Positions 61,691-64,000 of a stretch of DNA of 64,000 nucleotides are shown piece after piece; position 1 is the stretch's first letter; every line of letters begins with the position of its first letter. The stretch is from positions 13,852,953 through 13,916,952 of the forward strand of contig NC_088324.1 of assembly GCF_910592395.1 (NCBI RefSeq). Reading direction: 5' to 3'. Origin of the DNA: Lineus longissimus. Taxonomy: Eukaryota; Nemertea; Pilidiophora; Heteronemertea; Lineidae. The translations under genes and the position numbers were made by a program. Under the pieces are notes generated by a model. The model did not search any database and was not told the DNA's origin. It was given only the letters and a program-made list of their open reading frames with translations.

Positions 61691-62594
61691 GATATGATCA
61701 CAGGACAGCACAACACGATGGTTTCAATGCCAAATGCTTTGGGATTTGAATTGAATATGATCATATATATCAAAACTTGCGAAAGAACAAACTATCTAGG
61801 CCAATCAATGTCTTAATTGGGTAGGCCCTATAGCACAGGCCGAGTGGTGATAAAACCAGGTTTGTTTAGGTGAGAAAATAGGCCACAAGGCCTATAAATT
61901 TTGGCTGATAATTCCGGCAAAATGTGGGTTGATGTATATGGTTCTAATAACCAGGAAAACACCATCATCTCTTCCGGAACTTTTTATTCAGGAGCTTGGG
62001 TCGCGTTTTTTTAGGGTGAGGCTGGAACTAACAATTCTAGTTGTTTGTTGTAACGACTGGTATGGCATTTTAATCCAGGATGCCCCCTATTACCTCACAC
62101 CAACAACATCCCCATCGCATCTCGTTTTTTCCCGCCATTGTCATTTTAAAACGAACAAAGATGGAAAAATATTTAAAGGTACCAGAAGTGTTTGAAACAT
62201 GTTGGTTTTTTACGAAAGTCGCTTGATTGGCCACACCATAAACACTTATATAAGTATACTTATAATTGTTAAGTTGGAGCGGGAACCGCCTTGGCCTGTT
62301 CGATGTATATTTCTTTATGCCACGAATAGATCGGAACGTCGAGGCCTATGTTGTAAGACCAGGCTTTTGTAAAAGCGTTGATTTTTAAATGTTATACAAT
62401 TTAACTTGAAATTTAATTCTATTCTGTGTTATAAAACGACAATTATGCCGACTGTCCACCAGGCCTATACACATAAATAGCGAACACCGAAAGCGCACAG
62501 TTCAGGTTCGACTTCCTGCTGGACGGGCTGACGGCGACGCCCTGCTCCAAACTACCCAGTCTTGTGACCCTCCATCCCCACCTGCTCCTCCAAC
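61691..62594. other. Divergent intergenic region between NAGK and the secreted-peptide gene
   Basis: About 0.9 kb separates the two start codons. It includes the second copy of a dispersed repeat (about 62015-62105). I saw no clear TATA box for either gene and no coding exon. Confidence 0.5.
62015..62105 (+). repeat. Dispersed repeat copy 2 (pairs with 23159-23250)
   Basis: It shares ordered blocks tgaggctgg, ctggtatgg, aggatg and acctca with the copy near the satellite array, on the same strand and with similar spacing. Divergence is substantial, so the insertions are old. Confidence 0.55.
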
Positions 62595-64000
62595 ATGAAG
62601 ATCCTCCACATAGCCAACCCTCTATCATGTTTTTGCGTGCTAATCGCCCTGCTTCTGGTAGATCATTCGGCCGTCGGGTTCGCCTTCGCTGGTGGTTTGA
62701 TGAATCAAATTGCCGCACAGATAGCGAATCAGATAGCTGCCGCCACAAAGGTAGTTGTTGCTTTCTCAGGGAAGACTTCTGTCGTTGATAGAAACGGGTG
62801 AGTGCGTTACAATATTTTGTCATGAAATTCAAAGAAAGTGTGGATAGGACTAGAAACAACAGGTGATTGATCATGATATGCAGTGGATGCTACATTGTAT
62901 GAATAAAGGCAAGTAAATGCCTTTACTTAAGGATTGCCCATACGCATGCACCATTTTGGTTAGAACTCTAAATCCTAAAGCAATTAATCTCCTTCAAAAT
63001 GAAGTGAAAGCCAATTCAAAACATAAGAGTCCGTTCTCTGAAAGACGAAGAAGACTCCGACCCTTGGAATTGGCATTCCCTTCAGTTTGAAGGAGTTCGA
63101 ATTTCTTTGGGATTTCAAATTCTGGCCAAAAATGTGGTTTCTATTGCCAAACCTTAAAACTTCAGGTACATTTATACTAAGCCTTTCTGTACACTACCGA
63201 GGTAAGAGCATTTACAAGACTTTATTCATATCACCGAATGTGTCTTCATGCCTGCCGAATAAGTTCGAGAAATGCCTAACTCCAAATAAAGCCTATATAA
63301 GGCATTAGCTTGCTCCTCTTTGATTTTGAGACTAGAACTTTTGATGAAATTATCATTTCAGAGCGTATGTCTGTCCGGTCAAAACCTACTATAAAGAAAA
63401 ATATGACTCAAATCCCTGTTGGGAGTGGGACGGCTACTGCACTGCATATAGGTAAGCAAAGAAAATCCCGCGTCCGGTCAGTCGCCAGCGAAATATTGAT
63501 TTCGGGGACGAAATGGCGAGAACTTTAGAAATCATGTCGACTCGAATCGCACCTTTTGAGACTTTTTAAAAACCTTTCACATATTGTCAATCAAAATAAC
63601 CTTGACGACATTCAAACATTTGTGAAAGCGACGCTTCCAGATCAGGAAGTATCTGACAGTGTACATGTAAATTATCAGTTGGAATTGAAAGTCGCTGCGA
63701 CAAAGCCTTGAGCCAGTTAAAAAATATACGATGAATGGATTGTCACGACTTGAGATGAGATTTTCAGTAGATTTCGATATAATCGTCTCTAAAAAGATAT
63801 AATTCAGGAGTTACATGTACATGTACTTGTCCGAATCACAATTGCTTCGCGTATTAAAGTTACGCGCAGAGTAGCGTGCAAGTTACGTATGCGTACGTGT
63901 ATGGTAGCACGTACGTGTATCACTTACATGTCTTGCGCGCAACAGCGCGAATGACTGCATATATATCATCACTTTACAGGAAACGGAGCCGAACTAAATA
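62595..64000 (+). CDS. Secreted Cys-containing peptide precursor, 5' part
   Basis: Three in-phase exons are visible: 62595-62797, 63362-63451 and 63980-64000 (continuing beyond the window), all with GT-AG borders and phase 2 junctions. Exon 1 encodes a signal peptide (core CVLIALLLVDHSAVGFA) followed by an amphipathic, Ala/Ile/Gln-rich stretch (GGLMNQIAAQIANQIAAA). Exon 2 encodes a compact segment with three Cys and many aromatics (AYVCPVKTYYKEKYDS, then NPCWEWDGYCTAY). Exon 3 begins KRSRTK. The order of signal, hydrophobic helix and Cys-rich basic part recalls some invertebrate host-defence peptides, but I cannot match a family and the Cys pattern is incomplete here. Confidence 0.65.
62798..63979 (+). 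other. Introns 1 and 2 of the secreted-peptide gene
   Basis: Non-coding sequence apart from the exon at 63362-63451. Intron 2 near 63820-63955 is rich in short palindromes and repeats of acgtacgtgtat and tacatgtacatgta. No other element was seen. Confidence 0.45.

Noticed and set aside
62443-62874. 143-codon minus-strand open frame
   Set aside because: It lies antisense to the signal-peptide exon at 62595-62797 and shows no protein family features.
1-64000. CRISPR arrays, operons or bacterial defence systems
   Set aside because: The window is eukaryotic: spliced genes, SINEs and poly(A) signals. The regular repeats are a satellite and coding minisatellites without spacer structure.

Overview
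This window is from a eukaryote, most likely a marine invertebrate and probably a lophotrochozoan (an inference). The genes are split by GT-AG introns, tRNA-derived SINEs are scattered through the introns, and the gene content is bilaterian: a GalNAc-transferase, a PRDM12 transcription factor and an N-acetylglucosamine kinase. I assembled the gene models by eye from splice signals, reading-phase continuity and remembered family sequences. No search was run.

Layout. Positions 1-22862 are a satellite array of about 1258-bp units: 18 complete units, cut by the left window edge and ending in a rearranged unit on the right. Each unit carries a tRNA-like Pol III promoter (A box, B box, T-run) and a 93-codon open frame that looks non-coding. 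Variants are arranged in blocks, including a strict two-unit higher-order repeat of about 2517 bp. Positions 22863-25976 are intergenic, with one exon-like fragment on the minus strand.

Positions 25977-34600 (+) hold an unfamiliar gene for a secreted, basic, Ser/Tyr/Arg/Gly-rich protein of about 1050 residues. It alternates a small two-cysteine module with SRYG-type 12-residue repeats. Four of its exons, with their introns, form a recent 833-bp tandem duplication. This is the most novel item in the window.

Positions 35244-38196 (-) hold a complete polypeptide N-acetylgalactosaminyltransferase, convergent to the SRYG gene. Positions 40087-57736 (+) hold a PRDM12 orthologue in six coding exons with an 11.2-kb first intron and a CRE / CCAAT / TATA promoter. 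Positions 58925-61690 (-) hold a complete N-acetylglucosamine kinase in nine coding exons, convergent to PRDM12; the two genes appear to share a palindromic poly(A) signal. From 62595 (+) the first three exons of a small secreted Cys-containing protein run off the right edge.

How the genes relate. PRDM12 is a neural regulator, NAGK salvages amino sugar, and GALNT starts mucin-type O-glycosylation in the Golgi. The secreted Ser-rich SRYG protein would be a natural kind of GALNT substrate, but that link rests only on adjacency and composition.
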